Positions 1 through 5,993 of a DNA stretch of 5,993 bases are shown piece by piece (the stretch's first letter is position 1; each line of letters starts with the position of its first letter). The stretch is from Bacteroidota bacterium. Its GTDB lineage: Bacteria; Bacteroidota; Ignavibacteria; UBA10030; UBA6906. The notes under the pieces are model-generated. The model worked only from the letters and a program-made list of their open reading frames with translations, was not told the origin of the DNA and did no database searches. A program made the translations under genes and the position numbers. The stretch spans positions 1-5,993 of the forward strand of contig DPLS01000390.1 of the NCBI GenBank assembly GCA_003541875.1, written 5' to 3'.

Positions 1-525
1 GGCAGCGTCTATTCGCGTGAGGTCTTGCGAAAGAAAAATCCACGCGTCGGCATCTTGAGCATCGGCACCGAGGATTCCAAGGGCAACGAACTCACCCTGG
101 AAGCGTTCAAGCTCTGTAAAAAAATGGACCTGAACTGCATCGGCAATGGCGAAGGCCACGATCTGTTCAAGGATCGGGTGGACGTGGTGGTGTGCGACGG
201 GTTCGTCGGCAACATCCTGCTCAAGTTCGGCGAGAGCATCCCGGAATTCTTTAAGGAGAAATTCAAGGCGTTTGCTGCCCGAAGTGTCACGAACAAGCTC
301 TCCGCACTCGTGGCCCGTAACGGCATGCGAACCGTAATGAAAGAGCTCGATTATCAAGAACACGGTGGCGTTCCCCTGCTCGGTGTCAAAGGGGTCTCCA
401 TCATTGGCCACGGTCGGTCGACTCCGAAAGCAATCAAGAATATGGTCTACCGGGCAGAGGAAATGGTAAGGCAGCAGGTAAGCACTCTCATTCAGAACAC
501 AATGCTGGGCTACAGCCAGCTCTAG
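1..525 (+). CDS. plsX: Phosphate acyltransferase PlsX, 3' part only (5' end outside window)
   Basis: PlsX converts acyl-ACP and phosphate to acyl-phosphate, the acyl donor for PlsY in phospholipid synthesis; it is a peripheral membrane enzyme. The reading frame is open from base 1, giving 174 residues, about half of the usual ~330-340, so the N-terminal half lies upstream. Seen in the fragment: NPRVGILSIGTEDSKGNE at residues 13-30, the IGNGEGHD / VVVCDGFVGN core at about 47-71, and the C-terminal GGVPLLGVKG (122-131) and GHGRS (136-140) motifs, all characteristic of PlsX. A TTG at 25 is internal to the family alignment and is not the true start. The gene ends in TAG, 20 nt before fabH; the plsX-fabH-fabD order is a common bacterial arrangement. 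No frameshift or missing C-terminal motif is visible. Confidence 0.96.
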   Translation, partial: GSVYSREVLRKKNPRVGILSIGTEDSKGNELTLEAFKLCKKMDLNCIGNGEGHDLFKDRVDVVVCDGFVGNILLKFGESIPEFFKEKFKAFAARSVTNKLSALVARNGMRTVMKELDYQEHGGVPLLGVKGVSIIGHGRSTPKAIKNMVYRAEEMVRQQVSTLIQNTMLGYSQL

Positions 526-545
526 TTTTCGAAGGAACTGATTCA

Positions 546-1556
546 ATGAGCAAAATGCACGCAACTATTACTGCCGCTGGGCACTATGCACCCGAGAAGC
601 TTCTGACGAACGCCGACCTCGAGAAGATGGTGGATACCACGGATGAATGGATTCGTACGCGGACAGGCATAGTTGAGAGGCATATCCTTGAAGGTGGTGC
701 ATTATCGGACATGGCAGTCCCTGCGATTACCCGCATGCTCAAGAATAGCGGAATCGGGCCCGAAGAGATAGACCTGATTATTGTTGCCACCATCTCTCCC
801 GACATGTTCTTCCCGTCCACCGCGTGCATCATCCAGGAGAAGATTGGCGCGAAGAAAGCTTGGGGCTTTGACCTCTCTGCTGCCTGTTCCGGGTTTCTTT
901 ACGCACTGGTAGTGGGTGCCCAGTTTGTCGAGAACGGATCGTACAGGAAGGTGGTTGTTGTCGGAGGCGATGTAATGAGTCGAATTGCAGACTATACCGA
1001 CCGGAACAACTGTATCTTGTTCGGAGATGCGGCAGCAGCAGTCCTCCTGGAACCAACGGAGGATACTTCGCTGGGAATCCTTGACCATGTCTTGTACGCT
1101 GATGGATCCGGAGGCAAGGTGTTATATATGAAGGGAGGCGGAAGTCTCAATCCCCCTACTCATGAAACAGTTGACAAAGGCATGCATTACCTGTATCAGG
1201 ACGGAAAAGCAGTGTTCAAGGTTGCTGTGATCGGTATGGCAGAAGCGTCGGCTGAGATCATGAAGCGGAATGGTCTTACCGGCAAAGATGTCGATTGGCT
1301 TGTGCCGCATCAAGCTAACCTGAGAATCATCGATGCTTGTGCCGAACGGATGGAACTGGAGAAATCAAAAGTTATGGTGAACATCGACAGGTACGGCAAC
1401 ACAACCAACGCAACCATTCCAATGTGCCTTTCCGAATGGTGGCAGGCGGGCAAGCTTCGCAAAGGACAGACTATCGTCCTCGCAAGTTTCGGGGCGGGGT
1501 TCACGTGGGGCGCCGTTTTGGTGAAATGGAACGCTGAGAACGTGGCGCAGAACTAA
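546..1556 (+). CDS. fabH: 3-oxoacyl-ACP synthase III (KAS III), FabH
   Basis: FabH starts each round of fatty acid synthesis by condensing a primer acyl-CoA with malonyl-ACP in the cytosol. The 336-residue product has the thiolase-fold KAS III layout: NADLEKMVDTTDEWIRTRTGI near 22-42, the nucleophile Cys114 in DLSAACSGF, His255 in VPHQAN, Asn285 in YGNTTNAT, and the C-terminal SFGAGFTWGA loop (about 314-323). The Cys-His-Asn triad is therefore complete. Length is slightly above the E. coli enzyme, mainly from short terminal extensions. The ATG at 546 is preferred because GAAGGA (531-536) lies 9 nt upstream; an in-frame ATG at 555 (Met4) would sit 18 nt from it. One minor oddity is Asn288, three residues after catalytic Asn285, where a small residue is more usual. 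Primer preference (acetyl or branched) cannot be read from the sequence alone. Confidence 0.97.
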   Translation: MSKMHATITAAGHYAPEKLLTNADLEKMVDTTDEWIRTRTGIVERHILEGGALSDMAVPAITRMLKNSGIGPEEIDLIIVATISPDMFFPSTACIIQEKIGAKKAWGFDLSAACSGFLYALVVGAQFVENGSYRKVVVVGGDVMSRIADYTDRNNCILFGDAAAAVLLEPTEDTSLGILDHVLYADGSGGKVLYMKGGGSLNPPTHETVDKGMHYLYQDGKAVFKVAVIGMAEASAEIMKRNGLTGKDVDWLVPHQANLRIIDACAERMELEKSKVMVNIDRYGNTTNATIPMCLSEWWQAGKLRKGQTIVLASFGAGFTWGAVLVKWNAENVAQN

Positions 1557-1557
1557 G

Positions 1558-2475
1558 ATGACAACCATTGCGTTTGTTTTCCCGGGACAGGGCTCGCAGT
1601 ATGTAGGGATGGGAAGAGATCTCTACCAACAAAGTGCCAACGCGAGGGCAATCTTTGAACGAGCCGATTCTGTTCTCGGATTCTCCCTTAGCAAGATTTG
1701 CTTTGAAGGACCGGAGGATGAGTTGCGGCAAACGCGCAACACCCAGCCGGCTATTTTTCTTCACAGCATGGTTGTGGCTGCCGCTTTGGAAGATCTGGAG
1801 CCCCAGATGGTTGCGGGACACTCACTTGGCGAGTACTCTGCCCTTGTTGCGGCAGGTGCCATTTCGTTTGAGGATGCTCTCAGAATCGTCAGGCTGAGGG
1901 GCGAGCTCATGCAGCGTGCGGGCGAGATGAACAAAGGAACAATGGCTGCCGTCGTCGGGCTGGAGCCGGAAGCTATCGAAACGGTTTGCGCCGAAGCCTC
2001 GGCAGCAGGAATAGTGCAGCCCGCGAACTTCAACTCGCCCGGACAAATCGTGATTTCCGGATCCGTCGACGGTGTGCACAACGCGATGGAACTCGCGAAA
2101 CATCGCGGTGCGAAGCTCGTGAAAGAACTCGTCGTAAGCGGCGCCTTCCACTCTCCTCTTATGGAAAGTGCGAAAGAAGGGCTAAAGGCGGCTCTCGACA
2201 AAACAGAGCTTCGGGATGCAAGCATACCGGTCTATGCTAACGTAACGGCAGAACCTGTGCGACGTGCGAGCGACATCCGTGAACTCCTGTATAAGCAAGT
2301 AACCAGCCCGGTGCGTTGGGAAGGGTTGGTACGGAACATGGTGCGCGACGGGGCAACGGTGTTCTACGAAATCGGCCCCGGCAAAGTATTGCAAGGATTG
2401 ATCAAGCGAACAGAATCCGGGGTTCAAGCCGGGGGCTTCGACAAATACACAGATCTTCAACCAGTTGCAAGGTAA
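1558..2475 (+). CDS. fabD: Malonyl-CoA:ACP transacylase, FabD
   Basis: FabD transfers malonyl from CoA to the phosphopantetheine thiol of ACP, feeding FabH and FabF. The 305-residue product, close to the usual ~310, shows the whole catalytic set: Gln11 in FPGQGSQ, nucleophile Ser89 in GHSLGE, malonate-binding Arg114 in RLRGE, His198 in SGAFHSP and Gln247 in KQVTSPVRW. The GPGKVLQGL motif lies at about 273-281. The ATG starts 1 nt after the fabH stop and no convincing Shine-Dalgarno precedes it, so translation probably depends on ribosomes finishing fabH (inference). Its TAA is 4 nt before the TTG start of the following Cys-rich gene. Nothing suggests truncation or a fused domain. Confidence 0.97.
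   Translation: MTTIAFVFPGQGSQYVGMGRDLYQQSANARAIFERADSVLGFSLSKICFEGPEDELRQTRNTQPAIFLHSMVVAAALEDLEPQMVAGHSLGEYSALVAAGAISFEDALRIVRLRGELMQRAGEMNKGTMAAVVGLEPEAIETVCAEASAAGIVQPANFNSPGQIVISGSVDGVHNAMELAKHRGAKLVKELVVSGAFHSPLMESAKEGLKAALDKTELRDASIPVYANVTAEPVRRASDIRELLYKQVTSPVRWEGLVRNMVRDGATVFYEIGPGKVLQGLIKRTESGVQAGGFDKYTDLQPVAR
2469..2472 (+). promoter_or_regulatory. Shine-Dalgarno that decides the start of the Cys-rich gene
   Basis: AAGG at the very end of fabD lies 7 nt before the TTG at 2480. The alternative in-frame TTG at 2465 has no purine-rich site upstream and would overlap fabD by 11 nt. The spacing therefore favours 2480. Confidence 0.5.
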
Positions 2476-2479
2476 CACG

Positions 2480-3100
2480 TTGACAATTGACTCGTCGGAA
2501 CTCCGCATCAAGCAATACACCATCTCTCCCGAACTCTATCGAAAGGGATATCCTGCAGGTCGTGGTCCGTGCGGGTGCACGTCGGTCTGCTGTCAGGAGG
2601 GGGTATACGCCGACGTGAAGGAGCGGGACCGCATTCTCGAGCATCGAGAGATGATTGCGAAACACATGGACGAAACACAGACGAAAGACGAGTCGCTCTG
2701 GTTTGAACTGGACGAAGAAGAGGATGCTGATTTTGAGTCGGGACGTTGCGTTGGCACTCAGGTCGTGAATGGGAAGTGTGCGTTCCTGGATAAGTTGGGC
2801 CGCTGCTCAATTCAAGTCGCTGCCGCCGGCGAAGGCATGCACAGGTGGGCACTGAAACCCACGTTCTGCATCCTCTTCCCCCTCGAAGTATCAAACAACG
2901 TGATACAGTTTGACGACCTCCTCGACGAAGAGCAAGCATGCTGCTCGATCGATGCAGAATTCGATGTGCCGATGTTCCGTGCATGCAAGGATGAATTGAT
3001 ACACATTCTAGGCGAGGACGGCTACGGCGAGTTGGAGACATTTTATCAGGAACGAATCAGAAGTCGGACCCCCGTTCATCAGCAGAAAGAGGTTGTGTGA
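2480..3100 (+). CDS. Cysteine-rich, probably metal-binding protein of unknown function (YkgJ/DUF3109-like)
   Basis: I do not recognise a defined function. The 206-residue product (TTG start at 2480; 211 residues if the TTG at 2465 is used) has 11 cysteines. These are a CGCTSVCC cluster (Cys31, 33, 37, 38), Cys90, Cys100-AFLDKLGR-Cys109, KPTFC-ILFPL (Cys130), a CC pair (154-155) and Cys169. The C-x8-C then (K/R)P-x-x-C-x-x-(F/Y)P arrangement recalls the YkgJ-type zinc- or iron-sulfur-binding Cys-cluster family and the related DUF3109 proteins; that link is from memory and ligand identity is unknown. A strongly acidic patch lies at about 78-86. No signal peptide or membrane segment is visible, so it is probably cytosolic. 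It sits 4 nt after fabD and overlaps fabG copy 1 by 4 nt, so it is co-translated with FAS II enzymes, which hints at a role in lipid synthesis or its redox or metal control. The intact reading frame, operon fit and conserved-looking motifs argue it is a real gene. Confidence 0.85.
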   Translation: MTIDSSELRIKQYTISPELYRKGYPAGRGPCGCTSVCCQEGVYADVKERDRILEHREMIAKHMDETQTKDESLWFELDEEEDADFESGRCVGTQVVNGKCAFLDKLGRCSIQVAAAGEGMHRWALKPTFCILFPLEVSNNVIQFDDLLDEEQACCSIDAEFDVPMFRACKDELIHILGEDGYGELETFYQERIRSRTPVHQQKEVV

Positions 3101-3834
3101 GCCTTCTCGAAGGCAAAGTGGCGCTGGTAACAGGGGGAGCACGTGGTATCGGCAAAGCGATCGTTGAAGCACTCTCGAGAGGTGGAGCAACAGTAGCGTT
3201 CACGTACAAGAGTTCAGTTGCTTCGGCAGAGAAGTTTGCGGGCGAGTTGAGAGCAAAAGGGAGAACCACATACGCCTACCAATCGGATGCAGCATCATTG
3301 TCAGAATCCGCGAAGGTGGTTGAGCAAGTGGTGAGTGATTGCGGTCGACTCGACATTCTCGTGAACAATGCCGGGATCACCCGGGACCGGCTGTTGATTC
3401 GCATGACCGAGCAAGACTGGGACGAGGTCATCGACACGAACTTGAAGAGTGCGTTTAACTATTGCAAAGCTGCATCGCGCCCGATGATCGCTCAGCGGCA
3501 GGGAAAGATTGTGAACGTCGCGTCGATCTCCGGCGTTATGGGGAACGCGGGACAGGCAAATTATTCGGCTGCAAAGTCCGGAATGATTGGCCTGACAAAG
3601 ACCATCGCGAAGGAGCTTGCCACGAGAAACATTCAAGTCAATGCTGTGGCACCGGGACTTGTGGCAACCGATATGGTGAAAAATGTCGATCTATCTCAAC
3701 TGGAGGAAATGGCCAGCATTATTCCGATGAAGCTGATAGCTCAACCCGAAGAGATTGCCGAACTCGTCGTGTTCTTTTCGTCACCCGCCTCCGACTACGT
3801 AACAGGGCAGGTGCTTCCGGGTCAGTATGATTGA
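3097..3834 (+). CDS. fabG: 3-oxoacyl-ACP reductase FabG, copy 1 (short, altered C-terminus)
   Basis: FabG reduces 3-ketoacyl-ACP to 3-hydroxyacyl-ACP. This 245-residue classical short-chain dehydrogenase/reductase (SDR) has the TGGARGIG nucleotide loop (12-19), NNAG (90-93) and the catalytic tetrad Asn115, Ser143, Tyr156 and Lys160 (YSAAK). The second beta strand ends AFTYKS, without an acidic residue, which fits NADPH use. GTG at 3097 is chosen because it overlaps the preceding stop (GTGA), AAAGAGG (3086-3092) lies 4 nt upstream, and the N-terminus MSLLEGKVALVTGG matches the family. The odd part is the end: after TGQVLP the protein reads GQYD and stops, whereas FabG normally continues with VDGG plus a few residues, as copy 2 does. 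Either a short in-frame loss or a small frameshift could explain this. It is probably still folded, but activity or tetramer packing could be affected. Some SDRs of this type act on other ketoacyl substrates, so a strict FabG role is likely, not proven. Confidence 0.92.
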   Translation: MSLLEGKVALVTGGARGIGKAIVEALSRGGATVAFTYKSSVASAEKFAGELRAKGRTTYAYQSDAASLSESAKVVEQVVSDCGRLDILVNNAGITRDRLLIRMTEQDWDEVIDTNLKSAFNYCKAASRPMIAQRQGKIVNVASISGVMGNAGQANYSAAKSGMIGLTKTIAKELATRNIQVNAVAPGLVATDMVKNVDLSQLEEMASIIPMKLIAQPEEIAELVVFFSSPASDYVTGQVLPGQYD

Positions 3835-3849
3835 AAGGTAGTCAAGTCT

Positions 3850-4596
3850 ATGGGAATTCTAGATAACAAAGTCGCATTGGTAACTGGCGGCGCTCGTGGA
3901 ATCGGTCGAGCGATTGCACTTGCGTTCGCAGGCGAAGGCGCACAGGTTGCTTTCACTGATATCAGGCTTGGAGGTGAAGCAGATGATTTGGCTGCTTCCA
4001 TCAGAGCAAAAGGAGTGAAGGCGATGGCCATTCAGTCCGATGTACGCGATTTCGCTTCAACCCAGAATGCCGTCGATGCCGTGGAGAAAGAGATGCAGCA
4101 GATAGACATTCTGGTCAACAACGCCGGCATTACTCGGGACAACCTGTTGATACGGATGTCCGAAGAGGAGTGGGATGCAGTAATCGACACCAATCTCAAA
4201 GGGACATTCAATTTTTGCAAAGCGGCCTGCCGCCAGATGCTTCGTCGTCGACAGGGAAAAATCATCAATATTGCATCGGTTGTGGGACTCATTGGGAACG
4301 CCGGTCAGGTCAATTATTCTGCTTCAAAGGCAGGTATCATTGGACTGACGAAATCGCTTGCAAAAGAGTTCGGTTCTCGCAATATTCAGGTCAACGCGGT
4401 TGCACCCGGCTTCGTCGATACCGAGATGACTGAGAAGCTGACCGCCGAGCAAAAGAAAGCACTCACGGATCTGATTCCGCTGAAACGTACTGCAAAGGCA
4501 CACGAAATCGCAGCCGTCGTCAAGTTCCTCGCATCATCAGAAGCAGATTACATCACCGGACAGGTAATCTGTGTTGATGGCGGCCTAACAATGTAG
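3850..4596 (+). CDS. fabG: 3-oxoacyl-ACP reductase FabG, copy 2
   Basis: This is a second beta-ketoacyl-ACP reductase directly after copy 1, 248 residues and full length. It has TGGARGIG (12-19), NNAG (90-93), the tetrad Asn115, Ser143, Tyr156, Lys160 (YSASK), VNAVAPGFVDTEM (181-193) and the normal C-terminus TGQVICVDGGLTM. Residue numbers of all catalytic positions equal those of copy 1, so the pair aligns without gaps until the tail. Its second beta strand ends AFTDIR; Asp37 is in the position where acidic residues favour NAD(H) in other SDRs, such as E. coli 7-alpha-hydroxysteroid dehydrogenase, so cofactor use may differ from copy 1 (inference). The ATG follows GAAAGG (3833-3838) at 11 nt, a site overlapping the stop of copy 1. 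Given its intact tail, this copy is the better candidate for the housekeeping FabG. Confidence 0.95.
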   Translation: MGILDNKVALVTGGARGIGRAIALAFAGEGAQVAFTDIRLGGEADDLAASIRAKGVKAMAIQSDVRDFASTQNAVDAVEKEMQQIDILVNNAGITRDNLLIRMSEEEWDAVIDTNLKGTFNFCKAACRQMLRRRQGKIINIASVVGLIGNAGQVNYSASKAGIIGLTKSLAKEFGSRNIQVNAVAPGFVDTEMTEKLTAEQKKALTDLIPLKRTAKAHEIAAVVKFLASSEADYITGQVICVDGGLTM

Positions 4597-4630
4597 AAAC
4601 AGAACTCGTTCATCCACCAACCAACCCTAC

Positions 4631-4637
4631 AGGAGGT
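4631..4637 (+). promoter_or_regulatory. Strong Shine-Dalgarno of acpP
   Basis: AGGAGGT is essentially a full anti-SD match and lies 7 nt before the acpP ATG, the best site in the window. It fits the need for ACP in large molar excess over the other FAS II proteins. The 48-nt spacer upstream (4597-4644) is A/C-rich and shows no clear promoter or terminator. Confidence 0.85.
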
Positions 4638-4644
4638 CATACAC

Positions 4645-4881
4645 ATGGCAGACGTTGAAGCAAAAGTCAAGGAAATCATCATTAACAAGCTCGGGGTCGA
4701 GGATTCCCAGATTACTCCCGAAGCATCATTCACCAATGACCTCGGCGCCGACTCTCTCGACACGGTAGAGCTGGTGATGGAGTTCGAAAAGGCATTCAGC
4801 CTCCAGATTCCCGATGAAGATGCCGAGAAGATCGGGACCGTGGGCGATGCTATCAAGTACATCAAATCAAAGGCATCCTGA
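4645..4881 (+). CDS. acpP: Acyl carrier protein AcpP
   Basis: ACP carries growing acyl chains as thioesters on 4'-phosphopantetheine and is the shared substrate of FabD, FabH, FabG, FabF and PlsX. The 78-residue acidic product matches the family length. The phosphopantetheine attachment site is Ser37 in [14 protein letters not shown], followed by the acidic recognition helix II that partner enzymes bind (EL, EFE). [19 protein letters not shown] (55-73) is the usual helix III-IV region. The ATG start is fixed by the strong AGGAGGT seven nt upstream and by the [13 protein letters not shown]-terminus. Its place between fabG and fabF is the commonest bacterial order. Nothing is unusual in the sequence. 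Confidence 0.98.
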   Translation: MADVEAKVKEIIINKLGVEDSQITPEASFTNDLGADSLDTVELVMEFEKAFSLQIPDEDAEKIGTVGDAIKYIKSKAS

Positions 4882-4907
4882 CCGGAAGCCCATCGTTGCC
4901 ATCACAC

Positions 4908-4946
4908 CACAGTCACCGCTCGCTGGGATGCGAGACGGGTGATGTG
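4908..4946 (+). other. Possible hairpin in the acpP-fabF spacer
   Basis: The arms CTCG (4919-4922) and CGAG (4931-4934) enclose an 8-nt loop. TCACC (4913-4917) pairs with GGTGA (4938-4942), and CAC (4908-4910) with GTG (4944-4946), with small bulges between the blocks. No T-run follows, so it is not a standard intrinsic terminator. It ends 6 nt before the fabF ribosome site. It could protect the acpP 3' end or affect fabF translation (inference, hand-folded). I see nothing else in the 86-nt spacer. Confidence 0.35.
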
Positions 4947-4952
4947 TCGTTC

Positions 4953-4959
4953 GGGAGGT
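4953..4959 (+). promoter_or_regulatory. Shine-Dalgarno that fixes the fabF TTG start
   Basis: GGGAGGT lies 8 nt before the TTG at 4968. An in-frame TAG (4965-4967) sits directly before that TTG, so no earlier start is possible, and the next in-frame ATG (codon 14, inside [11 protein letters not shown]) would cut into the fold. Confidence 0.8.
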
Positions 4960-4967
4960 TTGAATAG

Positions 4968-5993
4968 TTGAGCACGAACAGCAAGCGAAGAGTTGTTGTT
5001 ACGGGAATGGGTGCGGTCACACCCGTCGGGTTGAATGTCCAGGACTTCTGGAAGAGTATCATTTCCGGGAAGAGTGGTGCCGCGCCGATTACCTACTTTG
5101 ATACCGCGCAGTTCGATACACACTTTGCGTGTGAGGTCAAAGGATTCAAGGCAACGGATTTTCTGGATAGGAAGTCTGCCCAACGGATGGACCCGTTCGC
5201 TCAGTATGCAATCATCTCTTCGGACCTGGCAATTGCCGATTCGAAACTCCCCGTAAAGGAGCTGGACTCGGACCGCATCGGCGTTGTGTACGGGTCGGGG
5301 ATTGGGGGAATGCACACCTACGACACTCAGTTTCGAAACTACATGCAAGGCGGACCCGGACGCATCAGTCCGTTCTTCATCCCGATGCTCATTCCTGACA
5401 TCGCGTGCGGCCATATCTCCATCAAGCACGGGCTGAAGGGACCGAACTACGCCACAGTCTCTGCCTGTGCCACGGCCTCTCATGCGATCGCAGACGCGTT
5501 CCGTATCATTCAATACGGTGACGCCGATGTCATGATTTGCGGTGGCGCGGAAGCTCCGATTACCCCGATGGGTCTTGGAGGTTTCAACGCCATGAGAGCT
5601 CTTTCCACACGCAACGATGCTCCGGAAAAGGCCAGCCGTCCGTTTGACAAGGAGCGTGACGGGTTCGTAATGGGCGAAGGCGGGGGCACGCTTGTGCTCG
5701 AAGAATACGAGCAAGCAGTAAAACGAGGCGCCAGAATTTATGCCGAGGTCGTCGGCATCGGCTACACTGCAGACGCTCACCACATCACGGCTCCACCTGA
5801 AGGCGGGGACGGCGCCATCCGTTCAATGCGGCGTGCCATCAAAGACGCGGGACTCGAGCCAGAAGATGTGGACTATATCAACGTACACGGCACCTCAACA
5901 CCTCTGGGCGACATCAGTGAGACGATGGCAATCAAGGCCGCATTCGGCAGCCATGCGTCCAAGGTCAACATCAGTTCCACCAAATCCATGACC
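4968..5993 (+). CDS. fabF: 3-oxoacyl-ACP synthase II (KAS II), FabF, 3' end outside window
   Basis: FabF condenses acyl-ACP with malonyl-ACP in chain elongation. The frame is open from TTG 4968 to the last base, giving 342 of the usual ~410-415 residues. Visible motifs in order: [15 protein letters not shown] (7-21), YGSGIGG (108-114), the nucleophile Cys167 in [22 protein letters not shown] (192-202), [15 protein letters not shown] (224-238), the first active-site His308 in [11 protein letters not shown], and Lys339 in STKSMT at the edge. The second catalytic His, in the GHLLG stretch, and the C-terminal gatekeeper region lie just beyond the window. The single conserved Cys with two-His architecture and the length separate it from FabH; FabF rather than FabB is inferred from the HGTSTPLGD and STKSMT style and its place after acpP. 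The rare TTG start is the only option (in-frame TAG just upstream) and has a good ribosome site. Confidence 0.96.
   Translation, partial: MSTNSKRRVVVTGMGAVTPVGLNVQDFWKSIISGKSGAAPITYFDTAQFDTHFACEVKGFKATDFLDRKSAQRMDPFAQYAIISSDLAIADSKLPVKELDSDRIGVVYGSGIGGMHTYDTQFRNYMQGGPGRISPFFIPMLIPDIACGHISIKHGLKGPNYATVSACATASHAIADAFRIIQYGDADVMICGGAEAPITPMGLGGFNAMRALSTRNDAPEKASRPFDKERDGFVMGEGGGTLVLEEYEQAVKRGARIYAEVVGIGYTADAHHITAPPEGGDGAIRSMRRAIKDAGLEPEDVDYINVHGTSTPLGDISETMAIKAAFGSHASKVNISSTKSMT

Noticed and set aside
25..27. TTG at 25 as the start of the first gene
   Set aside because: The frame is open to base 1, and the preceding codons (GSVYSREV) continue the PlsX sequence, so this is an internal Leu codon of a truncated gene.
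1761..2225. Minus-strand open frame (154 codons) inside fabD
   Set aside because: It is fully antisense to intact fabD, the product is low-complexity Ser/Ala-rich, and no family motif is seen.
2465..2482. Upstream TTG at 2465 as the start of the Cys-rich gene
   Set aside because: It has no purine-rich site upstream and overlaps fabD by 11 nt, while TTG 2480 has AAGG at 7 nt. It is not excluded, only less likely.
2480..2500. TTGACA at 2480 as a promoter -35 box
   Set aside because: The hexamer matches a -35 consensus, but no convincing -10 element is placed 16-18 nt downstream, and it coincides with the start codon of the Cys-rich gene.
2508..3041. Minus-strand open frame (177 codons) opposite the Cys-rich gene
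   Set aside because: This competes with the plus-strand Cys-rich gene. The plus-strand frame has structured Cys motifs, a good operon fit and a start/stop overlap with fabG; the minus-strand product is Arg/Ser-rich without motifs.
4908..4946. Intrinsic terminator after acpP
   Set aside because: The stem is imperfect and no run of T follows. A same-strand gene with a good ribosome site begins directly after it.
4902..5783. Long open frame on the minus strand (293 codons) opposite fabF
   Set aside because: It lies antisense to clear fabF coding sequence, its translation shows no recognisable domain, and it has no convincing ribosome site. It is best explained by codon bias of the sense gene.

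Overview
The window is one unbroken same-strand block of type II fatty acid synthesis (FAS II) genes with almost no non-coding DNA: plsX (3' half) - fabH - fabD - a cysteine-rich gene of unknown function - fabG copy 1 - fabG copy 2 - acpP - fabF (cut by the right edge). The protein motifs are bacterial throughout. Base composition is moderate (roughly half G+C). The FabG copy 2 style (AFTD after the second beta strand) and a YkgJ/DUF3109-like Cys-rich gene inside the cluster suggest a relative of the Bacteroidota/Chlorobiota/Ignavibacteriota group. This placement is from memory of family sequences and is only a moderate-to-low confidence guess.

Layout. Positions 1-525 hold the C-terminal half of PlsX. 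After 20 nt comes fabH (546-1556), then fabD starting 1 nt after the fabH stop (1558-2475). Four nt later a TTG-initiated Cys-rich ORF begins (2480-3100); its stop overlaps the GTG start of fabG copy 1 by 4 nt (3097-3834). A second, diverged fabG follows (3850-4596), then acpP (4645-4881) behind a near-perfect Shine-Dalgarno (SD) site. An 86-nt spacer with a possible hairpin leads to TTG-initiated fabF (4968 to the edge). No stretch longer than 86 nt lacks a gene, and I saw no tRNA, rRNA, mobile element, CRISPR, clear promoter or intrinsic terminator.

How they work together. FabD loads malonyl groups onto AcpP. FabH condenses a primer acyl-CoA with malonyl-ACP, FabF carries out later condensations, and FabG reduces the resulting 3-ketoacyl-ACP. 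PlsX diverts finished acyl-ACP to acyl-phosphate for phospholipid synthesis. The dehydratase and enoyl reductase needed to close the cycle are not in the window. The tight spacings and overlaps imply one polycistronic mRNA with translational coupling from fabH to fabG copy 1, and independent strong initiation for acpP and fabF.

Most of the region is an ordinary core fab operon. The parts that are not routine are the Cys-rich gene inside the operon, the tandem FabG pair whose members differ at the cofactor-discriminating position, and the altered C-terminus of FabG copy 1, which lacks the usual VDGG tail.
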